Shown here piece by piece: positions 8,448 to 17,267 of a DNA stretch of 64,000 nucleotides (positions are counted from its first letter, which is position 1; every line of letters starts with the position of its first letter). The stretch comes from JASLEW01 sp963732005 (GTDB lineage: Bacteria; Acidobacteriota; Thermoanaerobaculia; Multivoradales; UBA5704). The translations under genes were made by a program, and so were the position numbers. The notes beneath the pieces are model-generated. The model was not told the origin of the DNA, ran no database searches, and worked only from the letters and a program-made list of their open reading frames with translations. The stretch is taken from assembly GCA_963732005.1 (NCBI GenBank), contig CAVSXT010000004.1:1736001-1800000 (forward strand). The letters run 5' to 3'.

Positions 8448-8698
8448 CCCATCGCCACCTCGCTTGGCCAGGCCTCTCGCCCCTGCCTCTCGCCTCTGCC
8501 TCCTCACCGCCGCGGCTGCGCCGCGCCGCGGGCCGGCGCGGCGGCCAGCTCGGCCGGCGACGGCAGCTGCCGCAGGTTCCAGTCGCCGCCGAGTGCCTTG
8601 ATCAGCTGCACGCTCGCCACCATCTGCTGCGCCCGCAGGCCAACCGCCACCTCGCGGTCGGCCAGCACGGTGACCTGCGCGGCGAGCACGTTGAGATA

Positions 8699-8709
8699 GG
8701 GATCGAGCC
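8699..8709. repeat. target-site duplication, left copy
   Basis: GGGATCGAGCC immediately left of the element, identical to the 11 bases immediately right of it. The length fits IS4-family target duplications. Confidence 0.92.
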
Positions 8710-8723
8710 AGTAGTGTCCGGTT
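8710..8723 (+). repeat. IS left terminal inverted repeat
   Basis: AGTAGTGTCCGGTT, matching the reverse complement of the right end over all 14 bases. The match ends at the next base. Confidence 0.93.
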
Positions 8724-8977
8724 GTTTTGGTGACCACCTGCCGCAAAGTCGGCATTGACTGGTGCTTGCGGCTTCATAGGGGTGTCCACGATTTGAATTA
8801 CGGGCTTTCCGGAGAGGTACAGCATGGCGTGGAATGCGGGGCAAAGTCCGGCTCCGGGCTCGACGGCTCGAGACCAAGGTAGAGGCCAGAGGCTCGCTCC
8901 TCGTACAACCACCGCGATGCCCCATCTTGAGCAGCCGATTTGCGATGCTCTCGGGTCAGACCGACCCGAGGTGACGC

Positions 8978-9834
8978 ATGAACGTGGGCAAGACGCTGTT
9001 CGCACAGGTGATGGAGTTCGTTCCCTGGAAGACCTTCGGACGCATCATCGAGCGGTACAAGGGCGATGCGGGCGTGCGTACCCTGAGCTGCGCCGACCTG
9101 TTCCGTGTCATGTGCCTTCGCTCAGCTCACCTGGCGCGAGTCTCTGCGCGACATCGAGGCTTGCCTCGCCGCCAATCAAGGCAAGCTCTTCCACATGGGG
9201 ATCAAAGCGGCGCCGGCCCGCTCGACGTTGGCCGACGCGCTCGAGCGCCGCGACTGGCGCATCTACCATGCGCTGGCCCAGCGGTTGATCGTGCGCGCCA
9301 GAGCACTCTATGCGCAAGAGCCCTCGGTGCTCGATCTCGATGCCAGCGTCTATGCGCTCGACTCCACCACCATCGATCTGTGCCTGAGCCTGTTCGACTG
9401 GGCGCCGTTTCAATCGACCAAGGCTGCCGTCAAGTTGCATACGCTCCTGGACCTGCGCGGTGCGATCCCAACGTTCATCCTCATCAGCGACGGCAAACTG
9501 CACGATGTGAACGTGCTCGACATCCTGCCCGTCGAGGCTGGAGCCTTCTACGTCATGGATCGCGGCTATGTCGACTTCGCGCGGCTCTATGCGATGCATC
9601 AGACCGGAGCCTTTTTCGTCACCCGCGCCAAACAGGGCATGCGCCGTCGCGACCTACGTGCTGATTGCCATCCTTAAGAAGGAGCTTCACCTCGAAGCCT
9701 CGCTCTACACATGCCTACAGATCTTGTCGGTCTCGGTCTTCGAGAAAACCGAGGTTTCATGCGCCTTCCAGCCTGACCGGTCCCAGCGAGAAATAGGCGC
9801 TGCCGCTAACCAACTGATTCTGTTCGACTTCTAA
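8978..9834 (+). pseudogene. IS4-family transposase, frameshifted and internally deleted
   Basis: The N-terminal part (MNVGKTLFAQVMEFVPWKTF) is in one frame up to about 9110, then continues in a second frame with FAQLTWRESLRDIEACLAAN, ALDSTTIDLCLSLFDWA (first Asp region) and FYVMDRGYVDFARLY (second Asp region). After RAKQGM near 9640 the sequence jumps to a third frame with CAVATYVLIAILKKELHLEA and ends in LILFDF. The segment normally carrying the catalytic Glu is absent. One frameshift plus one deletion make it non-functional. The family is the DDE IS4 type with a DUF4372-like N-terminus. Confidence 0.9.
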
Positions 9835-9846
9835 CCGGACACTACT
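9833..9846 (-). repeat. IS right terminal inverted repeat
   Basis: AACCGGACACTACT, the exact complement of the left end. Confidence 0.93.
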
Positions 9847-9857
9847 GGGATCGAGCC
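9847..9857. repeat. target-site duplication, right copy
   Basis: GGGATCGAGCC directly after the right inverted repeat, identical to the copy at 8699. Confidence 0.92.
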
Positions 9858-11182
9858 CGGACTTGAAGCGCGCCATCGCCTCCTGCTGACTCCGCTCGGC
9901 GGCGGCCACCGCACCGTCCTGCTCCGCCACCTCCCGCGCCAGCAGGCGCAGCGCCGCCAGCTGGTCCTCCACCTGCTGGCAGGCGGTGAGCACGGTCTGC
10001 CGGTAGCTGGCGGCGCTCTGGTCGAAGGACGCCTCGTACTGCTGCACCGTGGCGCGGCGCTGCCCGCCGTCGAAGATCGTCTGGGCGAGGCTCGCGCCGA
10101 GCGACCAGAAGCGGCTGGGCCAGTCGAGCAGCTCGAGCAGCGACACGCTCTCGTAGCCGCCGCCGGCGCTCAGCATGAGCTCGGGAAAGAAGGCCGCCCG
10201 CGCCACGCCGATCTGGGCGTTGGCCTGCGCCATGGCGCGCTCGGCCGCCGCGATGTCGGGGCACCGCTCGAGCAGCGCCGACGGTACGCTGGCCGGCACC
10301 GCCGGCGGTGTCGCCGGCGGTGCCGGCTGCGCCTCCGGCGCCAGCGCGAAGCTCGCGGCGTTCTCCCCGACCAGCGAGGCGATCGCATGCTCGTACTGCG
10401 CGCGCACGATGCCGACGCCGGTCGCCTGCGTGGCGCGCAGCAGCGCCTCGGCCTGCGCCACCGCTTCTCCGGGGATCGTTCCCGAGCGGAACAGCGCGGA
10501 GTTGAGGTCGAGCGCCTCCTGATAGGCCGCCACGCTGTCGCCGATCACCCGGGCGACGGCGTCCTCCGCACGCAGCTGGTAGTAATCCACCGCCAGCTCC
10601 GCCTGGACGCTCAAGCGCACGCTCTCGAGGTCGGCGGCGCTGGCCTGCGCCGCGTAGGCGCTCGCCTTCACCCCGCTGCGCACCCGCCCCCACAGGTCGG
10701 GCTCCCAGGACGCGTCGGCGGGCAGCGCGTATTCGGTGAGCTGAAAGCCGGCCGGCAGCGCGCCGGGTCCCAGCCGCGACCTGGTGACCTCCGGCGCCGT
10801 GGCGAGCGTCGGGAACAGCGGCGCCCGCGCCTCGCGCACCATCGCCCGGGCGGCGGCGAAGCCGGCCGCCGCCGCGGCGATCGTCTGGTTGGCGCGGCCG
10901 GCGCGCTCCTCCAGCTCGTCGAGCCGCGGATCGCCGAACGCCTGCCACCAGCTGCCGCGGCCGGAGCCGTCGCGCGGCTCGGCGGGCTTCCATGAGACGG
11001 CGCCCGCCTCGCCGCCCGTCCCCTGTCCCGGCGCCGGCGCTTCCTTGTAGGCAGCGGGGACCGCAACCGCCGGCTTGACGTACCGCGGACCGACCGCACA
11101 GCCGGCCGCGAGGCTCGCGGCGGCGGCCGCTACGGCCAGGACCTTGCGCCCCAACTTCCCTGTCATCGTGTCGCTCACGGCC

Positions 11183-12258
11183 TCACTCCCCGATGTAGAC
11201 ATCGACCAGCAGCCCTTGATAGAGAGTCAGGTTTGCCGGCTTCTCGATCTTGAAGATGACGGGCAGCACCCGCACGTCCACCCGCTCGGTCCGCTGGTCC
11301 GCCAGCTCGATCTTCGGCGACACCAGCGGTTGCACCCGCACGAACGACAGCGGCACCTTGACTTGCGAGCCGCGGATGAACATCGTCGCCTTCATCCGCG
11401 ACGGCGGGGGCAGGCGCGGCAGCAGGATCTCGTCGACGAAACAGCGCACGTTGAAGGTGGCGGCCGGGCTGCCGACCACCATCACCGGCGTCATGCCGCC
11501 GGAGTAGCTCTCGTAGGCGCCCTGCGCCGAGACGAAGCTGCCGACCGCGGGATTGATCGACAGCACCACGCCGTCGCGCGGCGCCCGCAGCGTGTACTTG
11601 CCGAGCAGCGCGGTGGCGGCCGCCGTCGACTTGCGCAGCGCCTCGACCTGCTTCTCCTGGTTCGCGACGTCGTAGCTCCAGGCGCCGGCGCGGGTGAGCT
11701 CGTGCTGACGCTGGGCGACCTCGAGGTTGGCGCCGGCCACCGCCACCGCGTTGGCGGCGCCGTCGAGGGCGTCCTTGCTGACCGCACGCACGTCCAGCTC
11801 GTAGGCGCCCCGCTGCTTGTCCAGCTCGTCCTGCGCCGTCTTGAGCGTCGCCTTCGCCGCGGCGACCTGCGCCGCGGTGATCGCGAGCGTCTCGGGCCGC
11901 GGCTGCGCCCGCAGCTCGGCGAGCGCCGCCGACGCCGCCGCGGTCTGCAGCTGCAGCTGCTCGACGGTCGCCCGCTGGATCGAGTCGTCCAGCGCCAGCA
12001 GCGGCATGCCGCGCCGCACCGCCTGGCCCTCGCTCACCATGATCTGCGCGACGGTGCCCGGGACCTCCGGGTAGACGTTGACGTTCTCGCCGCTCGGCTG
12101 GTCGCTCTCGACGATGCCGTTGGTATAAATGCCGCTGGCGTAGGGGTTGGGCGCCGGGCTGAACACCGGCGGCTGCGGCGGCCTGGTGATGCCGAGCACG
12201 TAGGCGACCGTGCCCGCTGCCAGCACGCCGCAAGCCGACAGCACGAAGAGTAGTTTCC

Positions 12259-12262
<4 letters not shown>
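11183..12262 (-). CDS. HlyD-family periplasmic adaptor (membrane fusion protein)
   Basis: Periplasmic adaptor linking the inner-membrane ABC unit to the outer-membrane channel. A single N-terminal membrane anchor (LLFVLSACGVLAAGTVAYVL) is followed by a biotinyl-lipoyl half (VYPEVPGTVAQIMVSEGQAV then RGMPLLALDD), a long coiled-coil hairpin (about residues 100-210) and the second half (LRAPRDGVVLSINPAVGSFV) with a beta-barrel end. At 359 residues it has the DevB/MacA size. Its ATG overlaps the ATPase stop (ATGA). The downstream outer-membrane component is broken by the IS, so the pump may need another TolC-like partner. Confidence 0.9.
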
Positions 12263-12954
<692 letters not shown>

Positions 12955-12955
12955 G

Positions 12956-14092
12956 TCAACCTCGGAAGATGTCGAAGGGCTCGATCCGCAGCACCTTGCG
13001 GACGCCGACGTAGCTCGAGATCATGGCGATGACCAGCACCATGAGGAACGCGAAGCCCAGGTTGCCGAAGGTGATCCGCGAAGCGTAGTCGGGGATGCGC
13101 AGCCGGGCGACGGCGGTGAGCAGAGTGCACAGGCCGATGCCCAGGCCGTAGCCGGTGAGCGCGGTGAAGGTGGCCTGGAACAGGATCATGGCCACCAGCT
13201 CGCGGCTCCTGGTGCCGATCGCCTTGAGCGCGCCGAACTTCTCCAGGTTCTCCAGGATGAAGGTGTAAAACGTCTGGCCGGAGATCGACAGGCCGACGAT
13301 GAAGCTGATCGCGGTCATGATCAGGATGTTGGTGCCGAGCCCGGTCTTGTAGGTGTAGAAGTCCGAGATCTGGTCGATGAACTGCTGCTTGGTCAGCGCC
13401 CGGTAGCCGAGCGCCCGCACCTGGCGTTGGATCTGCGCGACGTCGGCCGCGGATTTCGGCTCGACCAGGACGTAGGAGATGGTGAAGCGCGGCGTCGGCA
13501 GGTACTCGAGCGCGCGGGTGTAGGTGGTGTAGAGGGTCGGCACGCCGAACAGGCCGAAGGCCGAGACCTTGGCGATGCCGGAGATCACGCCACGATGGTC
13601 GTTGAGCTCGAACTCGGTGCCCATCCTGGGGCTGTCGAGCTTGGCGAACTCCACGTCGCGCACCACCAGGAAGGAATTGTCGGCGTAGAGGTTGGCGATC
13701 GCGCCCTCGATCAACTCCGGCCGGCCGAACAGGCTGGTGTCGTCGAGGCCCAGCACGTTCACCGCCTGGTACCTGCCGCTCGCCAGGTGCACCAGCGCGC
13801 CGCCGGAAAACAGCGGCATCGCGTACTTGACGCCGCGCATGCTGCGCACCGCGTCCAGGACGTAGTCGGGCATGCCGATGCTGTTGGCGACGGTGTCCAC
13901 CGCCGGGTCCATCACCCACATGGAGGCGCCGATGTTGACCACCGTCGAAGAGGCGCGGTTGAGCACGCCGGCGAACATCGAGGTCATCTGGATCATCAGG
14001 AAGACCGCGAAGCTGATGCCGACCAGCAGGGCGGTGAACTTCGCCTTGTCGTTGACCAGCAGCTTGTAGGCGAGCTTGAGTATCCCGTTCAT
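12956..14092 (-). CDS. FtsX/MacB-type ABC permease (DevC-like)
   Basis: Inner-membrane subunit with the DevC/MacB layout: TM1 near the N-terminus (TALLVGISFAVFLMIQMTSM), a large periplasmic domain (about residues 45-255), then three TM segments (ILIMTAISFIVGLSISGQTF; LVAMILFQATFTALTGYGLG; FAFLMVLVIAMISSYVGV). Its cytoplasmic coupling helix region is ENLEKFGALKAIG. The start MNGILKLAYKLL was chosen over an ATG nine codons upstream because it begins the conserved amphipathic leader. First gene of the permease-ATPase-adaptor-outer membrane factor operon. The substrate cannot be read from the sequence. Confidence 0.9.
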   Translation of the reverse strand: MNGILKLAYKLLVNDKAKFTALLVGISFAVFLMIQMTSMFAGVLNRASSTVVNIGASMWVMDPAVDTVANSIGMPDYVLDAVRSMRGVKYAMPLFSGGALVHLASGRYQAVNVLGLDDTSLFGRPELIEGAIANLYADNSFLVVRDVEFAKLDSPRMGTEFELNDHRGVISGIAKVSAFGLFGVPTLYTTYTRALEYLPTPRFTISYVLVEPKSAADVAQIQRQVRALGYRALTKQQFIDQISDFYTYKTGLGTNILIMTAISFIVGLSISGQTFYTFILENLEKFGALKAIGTRSRELVAMILFQATFTALTGYGLGIGLCTLLTAVARLRIPDYASRITFGNLGFAFLMVLVIAMISSYVGVRKVLRIEPFDIFRG

Positions 14093-14188
14093 GTCGTCTC
14101 CGCGGCGCCGTGCCGCCATCCGCTGCGGAGGTTACCGGCGACCCGGGCCGCCACAGCCACCCGCACGGGCGGCCCGGGCGGCGCCGGC

Positions 14189-14208
14189 GGGTGAGGCGCG
14201 CCCCACCC
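14189..14208. promoter_or_regulatory. everted shared motif upstream of USP gene
   Basis: GGGTGAGGCGCGCCCCACCC, a 20-base inverted repeat with one mismatched pair. It differs by only two bases from the site at 24991. Its half-sites are those of the shared palindrome turned inside out. It lies 34 bases upstream (centre to centre) of the next site. Confidence 0.5.
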
Positions 14209-14224
14209 CGGGCCGTGCGAGTGT

Positions 14225-14240
14225 CCACGCCGCGGGGTGG
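14225..14240. promoter_or_regulatory. shared palindrome in USP promoter
   Basis: CCACGCC-GC-GGGGTGG, centre 31.5 bases upstream of GATCAT (14264-14269), a weak -10 candidate. The spacing equals that at the promoter of the USP gene starting at 28531. Confidence 0.5.
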
Positions 14241-14289
14241 CGCGCCGCCGGGGGTCCGCCGCCGATCATGCTCGGTGGAGGGAGACACC

Positions 14290-14718
14290 ATGCGCCAGCG
14301 CATCGCCACCGTCCTGATCGGCACCACCCTGGGAGAGGGCAGCGACGCCATGGTCGCCCTCGGGGTCGAGATGGCGCGCAAGCTGGGTGCCGAGGTGCAC
14401 CTGGCACATTCCCTGGAGCTGCCCCGCCTCGTGCCGGGGCCCTGCACGGCGCACCGCGTGCTGAGCGAGCTCGCGCGCGAGATCGACGCCGGCCTGGTGG
14501 TGGTCGGCGCCGCGCAGAGCCGCTTCGGCTTCGGCGGCTTCGAGCGCCTCCTCCTGGGCAGCGTCGCCGAGGCGGTGGTGCGCGCCTGCACCAGCAATGT
14601 GCTACTCGTCCCGCCCGCGACGGCGCGCCCGGGCCACCAGCCGTTCGAGCGCAGGGAGACGGAGGATACGCCGCTGCCTGGCGTCTCGATGCTGGCAGCG
14701 GTTGCAGGCGCCGCCTAG
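14290..14718 (+). CDS. universal stress protein, internally shortened
   Basis: 142 residues with the USP start TVLIGTTLGEGSDAMVALGV and the C-terminal part GFGGFERLLLGSVAEAVVRA, followed by a 35-residue tail. Compared with the window's other USPs, about 45 residues between the second strand (LAHSLEL) and the GP-xx-HRVLSELA helix are missing, so the core is only ~105 residues. It might bind nucleotide poorly or need a partner for dimerisation. GGAGGGAGACACC precedes the ATG. It is followed on the same strand by the ba3 oxidase genes, which could be read through from its promoter. Confidence 0.85.
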   Translation: MRQRIATVLIGTTLGEGSDAMVALGVEMARKLGAEVHLAHSLELPRLVPGPCTAHRVLSELAREIDAGLVVVGAAQSRFGFGGFERLLLGSVAEAVVRACTSNVLLVPPATARPGHQPFERRETEDTPLPGVSMLAAVAGAA

Positions 14719-14786
14719 GCCTAGGTGTCCCGACCACCGCTCTTCTGATCATTGCGCTAAGCTTGCGTTCAGGAGGGAGAACCCTC

Positions 14787-15011
14787 ATGCCCCCGACCGA
14801 CCCGAGCCCGCCGCCCTCGCCGGGCGAGGCTGCCGCGCCGGCGCCGGCCGTGCCGCCGGACGCCGCAACCGCCGCCGCCGGCGGCCCTCTCGACCTCGGC
14901 CACCCCAAGGGCACGCTTGCCATCGTCATCCTCTACGCGCTGCTCTTCACCCTGGGCTGGCTCGCCCTCTACTGGCTGGTGTTCGTGCCGCGCGGCACGC
15001 CGCACCCCTGA
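14787..15011 (+). CDS. cytochrome ba3 oxidase subunit IIa-like small membrane protein
   Basis: 74 residues: a Pro/Ala-rich N-terminus of about 40 residues, then HPKGTLAIVILYALLFTLGW and LALYWLVFVPRGTP, a single TM helix. Size, position directly before subunit II and the PKGT...FVPRG frame match the one-helix subunit IIa of ba3-type oxidases, which replaces the missing first helix of subunit II. AGGAGGGAG precedes the ATG by about seven bases. Confidence 0.75.
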   Translation: MPPTDPSPPPSPGEAAAPAPAVPPDAATAAAGGPLDLGHPKGTLAIVILYALLFTLGWLALYWLVFVPRGTPHP

Positions 15012-15029
15012 GCCGCGAGGTCTGGCGCG

Positions 15030-15509
15030 ATGAAAGTCGAGCTCTACGAACGCATCTGGCTCTGCCTCGGCGGCCTGATGATCGCCGGCTTCCTGGCGGT
15101 GATCGTCTTTTCCTCGGTCGCCCATTCCATGCATCCGCCCAGCCATGTCGAGACCATCGACCCCGGCGCGGTCGGCACCGATCCCGACTTCTCCCGGCCG
15201 CGCGTCGAGACCCGGCGGGACGGCTCGGTGCTGGTCGTCGGCACGGCGGAGATGTACGCCTTCCACCCCGACACCATCCGGGTGCCGCGGGGCGTGCCGG
15301 TCACCTTCCGCCTGACCAGCCCCGACGTCATCCACGGCTACCAGGTGGTGGGCACCAACGCCAACGCCATGCTGCTGCCGGGCTACGTCACGCAGTTCAC
15401 CGTCGCCTTCCCGCGCGCCGGCGAGTACCTCCTGGCCTGCAACGAGTACTGCGGGCTGGGCCACCACCTGATGCAGGGCAAGCTGATCGTCGAGGAGGCG
15501 CGGCGATGA
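15030..15509 (+). CDS. ba3-type cytochrome c oxidase subunit II
   Basis: Carries the binuclear CuA centre that accepts electrons from cytochrome c on the periplasmic side. One N-terminal TM helix (LCLGGLMIAGFLAVIVFSSV) precedes a cupredoxin domain. The ligand set is visible as the His in SPDVIHGYQVVG and CNEYCGLGHHLM (Cys-x3-Cys-x3-His-x2-Met). At 159 residues it is the short ba3 form. Its TGA overlaps the subunit I ATG. Confidence 0.92.
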   Translation: MKVELYERIWLCLGGLMIAGFLAVIVFSSVAHSMHPPSHVETIDPGAVGTDPDFSRPRVETRRDGSVLVVGTAEMYAFHPDTIRVPRGVPVTFRLTSPDVIHGYQVVGTNANAMLLPGYVTQFTVAFPRAGEYLLACNEYCGLGHHLMQGKLIVEEARR

Positions 15510-17221
15510 CGACGGCCACGACGAGCGCGGCGGCGGCGACGCCCCTGGCAGGCGCGAGCGCGGCAGGCATCCCGGACGCCGCGGCGGCGCGATGGGCGGA
15601 GCATGTCCGCCGCCACCGCCTGGAGGTCTACCACTTCGCCGTCGCCGTCGCGGCGTTCGGCATCGCCGCCGTCATGGCGGTGATGCAGAGCCTGTCGCGG
15701 GCGGGCTACCAGGTGCCGTTCAGCAACGAATCGGTCTACTACATCTCGATGACCGCCCACGGCGTGCTGATGGCCATCGTCTTCACCACCTTCTTCATCA
15801 TGGGGCTCGGCTACCTGCTGGTGCGCGAGACGCTCGGCAGGCTGGCGCTCGAGCGGCTGGCCTGGGCGTCCTGGTGGATCGCCGTGGCCGGCACGGCGAC
15901 GACCACCGCGGCCATCCTCTCGGGGACCAGCACGGTGCTCTACACCTTCTACCCACCGCTCAAGGCGCACTGGTCGTTCTACCTCGGCGCCACGCTGGTG
16001 ATCGTCGGCTCCTGGGGCTTCTGCGCCGTGGTGATCGCTTCCTGCCGCGCCTTCCGCCGGGCCAACCCGGGGCGGCCGCTGCCGCTGGCGGTGCACGGCA
16101 TGCTGGCGACGGTCATCATCTGGCTGCTCGCCACCGCCGGGCTGGCGGTCGAGGACCTGACCATGCTCCTGCCCTGGTCGCTGGGCCTGGTCGAGAAGAT
16201 CGATCCGCTGATCGCCCGCACCTGGTTCTGGTGGTTCGGCCACCCGCTGGTCTACTTCTGGCTGCTGCCGGCGTATGTCATCTGGTACACCATCCTGCCG
16301 CGCGTCGCCGGCGGCCGGCTGTTCTCCGACCGGATCGCGCGCGCCGTCTTCGTGATGTTCGTCCTGTTCTCGACCCCGGTCGGCTTCCATCATCAGTTCG
16401 GCGACCCCGGCATCGAATCGGGATGGAAGCTGGCCCACACCTTCGCCACCTACATCATCATCTTCCCCAGCCTGGTCACCGCGTTCACGGTCATCGCCTC
16501 GCTCGAGACCGCCGGGCGGATCAGGGGCGCCACCGGCCTCTTCGACTGGCTCGGCAAGCTGCCGTGGAGCGACCCGCTGTTCGCCAGCGTCGCGCTGGCG
16601 ATGCTCACCTTCGCCCTCGGCGGCTTCGGCGGCGCCATCAACGCCGCCTACGCCATGAACTCGATGGTCCACAACACCGCCTTCATCCAGGCCCACTTCC
16701 ACCTCACGGTGGGCACCGCGGTGGCGCTGACCTTCCTCGGGACGTGCTACTGGCTGCTGCCGCGGCTGCTCGGCCGCGAGCTGCGGTTCCGGCGCCTCGC
16801 CCAATGGCAGCCCTATCTCTGGTTCCTCGGCATGATGATGTTCTCGCTCCCCAACCACGTCACCGGCATCCTCGGCATGCCGCGCCGGGTGTTCGCGGTC
16901 GACTATCAAGGGGCGGCCGTCGCCCGCCAGTGGCAGGGCCTGACGGCGCTCTCGGCGGCCGGCGGCGTGGTGCTGTTCCTGAGCTCGCTCTGCTTCCTGA
17001 CGGTGGTGATCGCAACCGCCTTCTGGGGCCGCCGGATCGAGCCGCCGCCGATCGAGCTCGCGGTCCCGCTCGAGCCAGCGGCCACCACGCGGAGCGTCTG
17101 GGACCGCTTCGGCCTGTGGACGGCAGCGGCGGTGGTGCTGATCGCGATCGCCTACGCGTGGCCGATCTACCACCTCTACGCCATGCACCGCTTCGGCAGC
17201 GTCGGGTATCAGCCGTTCTGA
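15506..17221 (+). CDS. ba3-type cytochrome c oxidase subunit I
   Basis: Haem-copper oxygen reductase core that reduces O2 and pumps protons at the inner membrane. It has about 13 TM helices in 571 residues. Visible motifs: MTAHGVLMAIVFTTFF (low-spin haem His), WWFGHPLVYFWLLPAYV (CuB His and the His-Tyr cross-link), TPVGFHHQFGDPGI (CuB His pair) and QAHFHLTVGTAVALTFL (haem ligands). The lack of the A-type D-channel motifs fits B-family oxidases, which usually have high oxygen affinity and would suit a low-oxygen gene set. Confidence 0.95.
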   Translation: MTTATTSAAAATPLAGASAAGIPDAAAARWAEHVRRHRLEVYHFAVAVAAFGIAAVMAVMQSLSRAGYQVPFSNESVYYISMTAHGVLMAIVFTTFFIMGLGYLLVRETLGRLALERLAWASWWIAVAGTATTTAAILSGTSTVLYTFYPPLKAHWSFYLGATLVIVGSWGFCAVVIASCRAFRRANPGRPLPLAVHGMLATVIIWLLATAGLAVEDLTMLLPWSLGLVEKIDPLIARTWFWWFGHPLVYFWLLPAYVIWYTILPRVAGGRLFSDRIARAVFVMFVLFSTPVGFHHQFGDPGIESGWKLAHTFATYIIIFPSLVTAFTVIASLETAGRIRGATGLFDWLGKLPWSDPLFASVALAMLTFALGGFGGAINAAYAMNSMVHNTAFIQAHFHLTVGTAVALTFLGTCYWLLPRLLGRELRFRRLAQWQPYLWFLGMMMFSLPNHVTGILGMPRRVFAVDYQGAAVARQWQGLTALSAAGGVVLFLSSLCFLTVVIATAFWGRRIEPPPIELAVPLEPAATTRSVWDRFGLWTAAAVVLIAIAYAWPIYHLYAMHRFGSVGYQPF

Positions 17222-17267
17222 GGCGCCCGGGCCTGAGCCGCGGCCCGGCGGCGGCGCGGGGGGAACC

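Larger units (their letters stand above)
8710..9846 (+). mobile_element. IS4-family insertion sequence, internally deleted
   Basis: 1137 bases bounded by perfect 14-base inverted repeats (AGTAGTGTCCGGTT and its complement) and an 11-base direct target duplication. It carries remains of one DDE transposase reading in the plus direction. It is shorter than an intact element with this type of transposase because part of the 3' half of the gene is missing. It interrupts the nodT-like gene in the opposite orientation. Lacking a complete transposase, it could move only with help supplied in trans. Confidence 0.93.
8504..11166 (-). pseudogene. NodT/TolC-type outer-membrane efflux lipoprotein, split by an IS
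   Basis: Outer-membrane channel of a tripartite exporter. The signal ends in the lipobox LAAGC and is followed by AVGPRYVKPAV, a NodT-family start; both helical-hairpin repeats are recognisable. The frame runs to RFKSGLDPS, where the insertion element enters. The missing C-terminus (YLNVLAAQVTVLADREVAVG and onward to PSPAELAAA) lies beyond it. Removing the element and one 11-base target copy leaves exactly 505 codons with no frame change. As it stands the product lacks about 65 C-terminal residues and gains an IS-encoded tail. It is the last gene of the exporter operon. Confidence 0.9.

Noticed and set aside
9108..9599. 163-codon minus-strand frame across the transposase
   Set aside because: Antisense to clear transposase motifs inside the IS.
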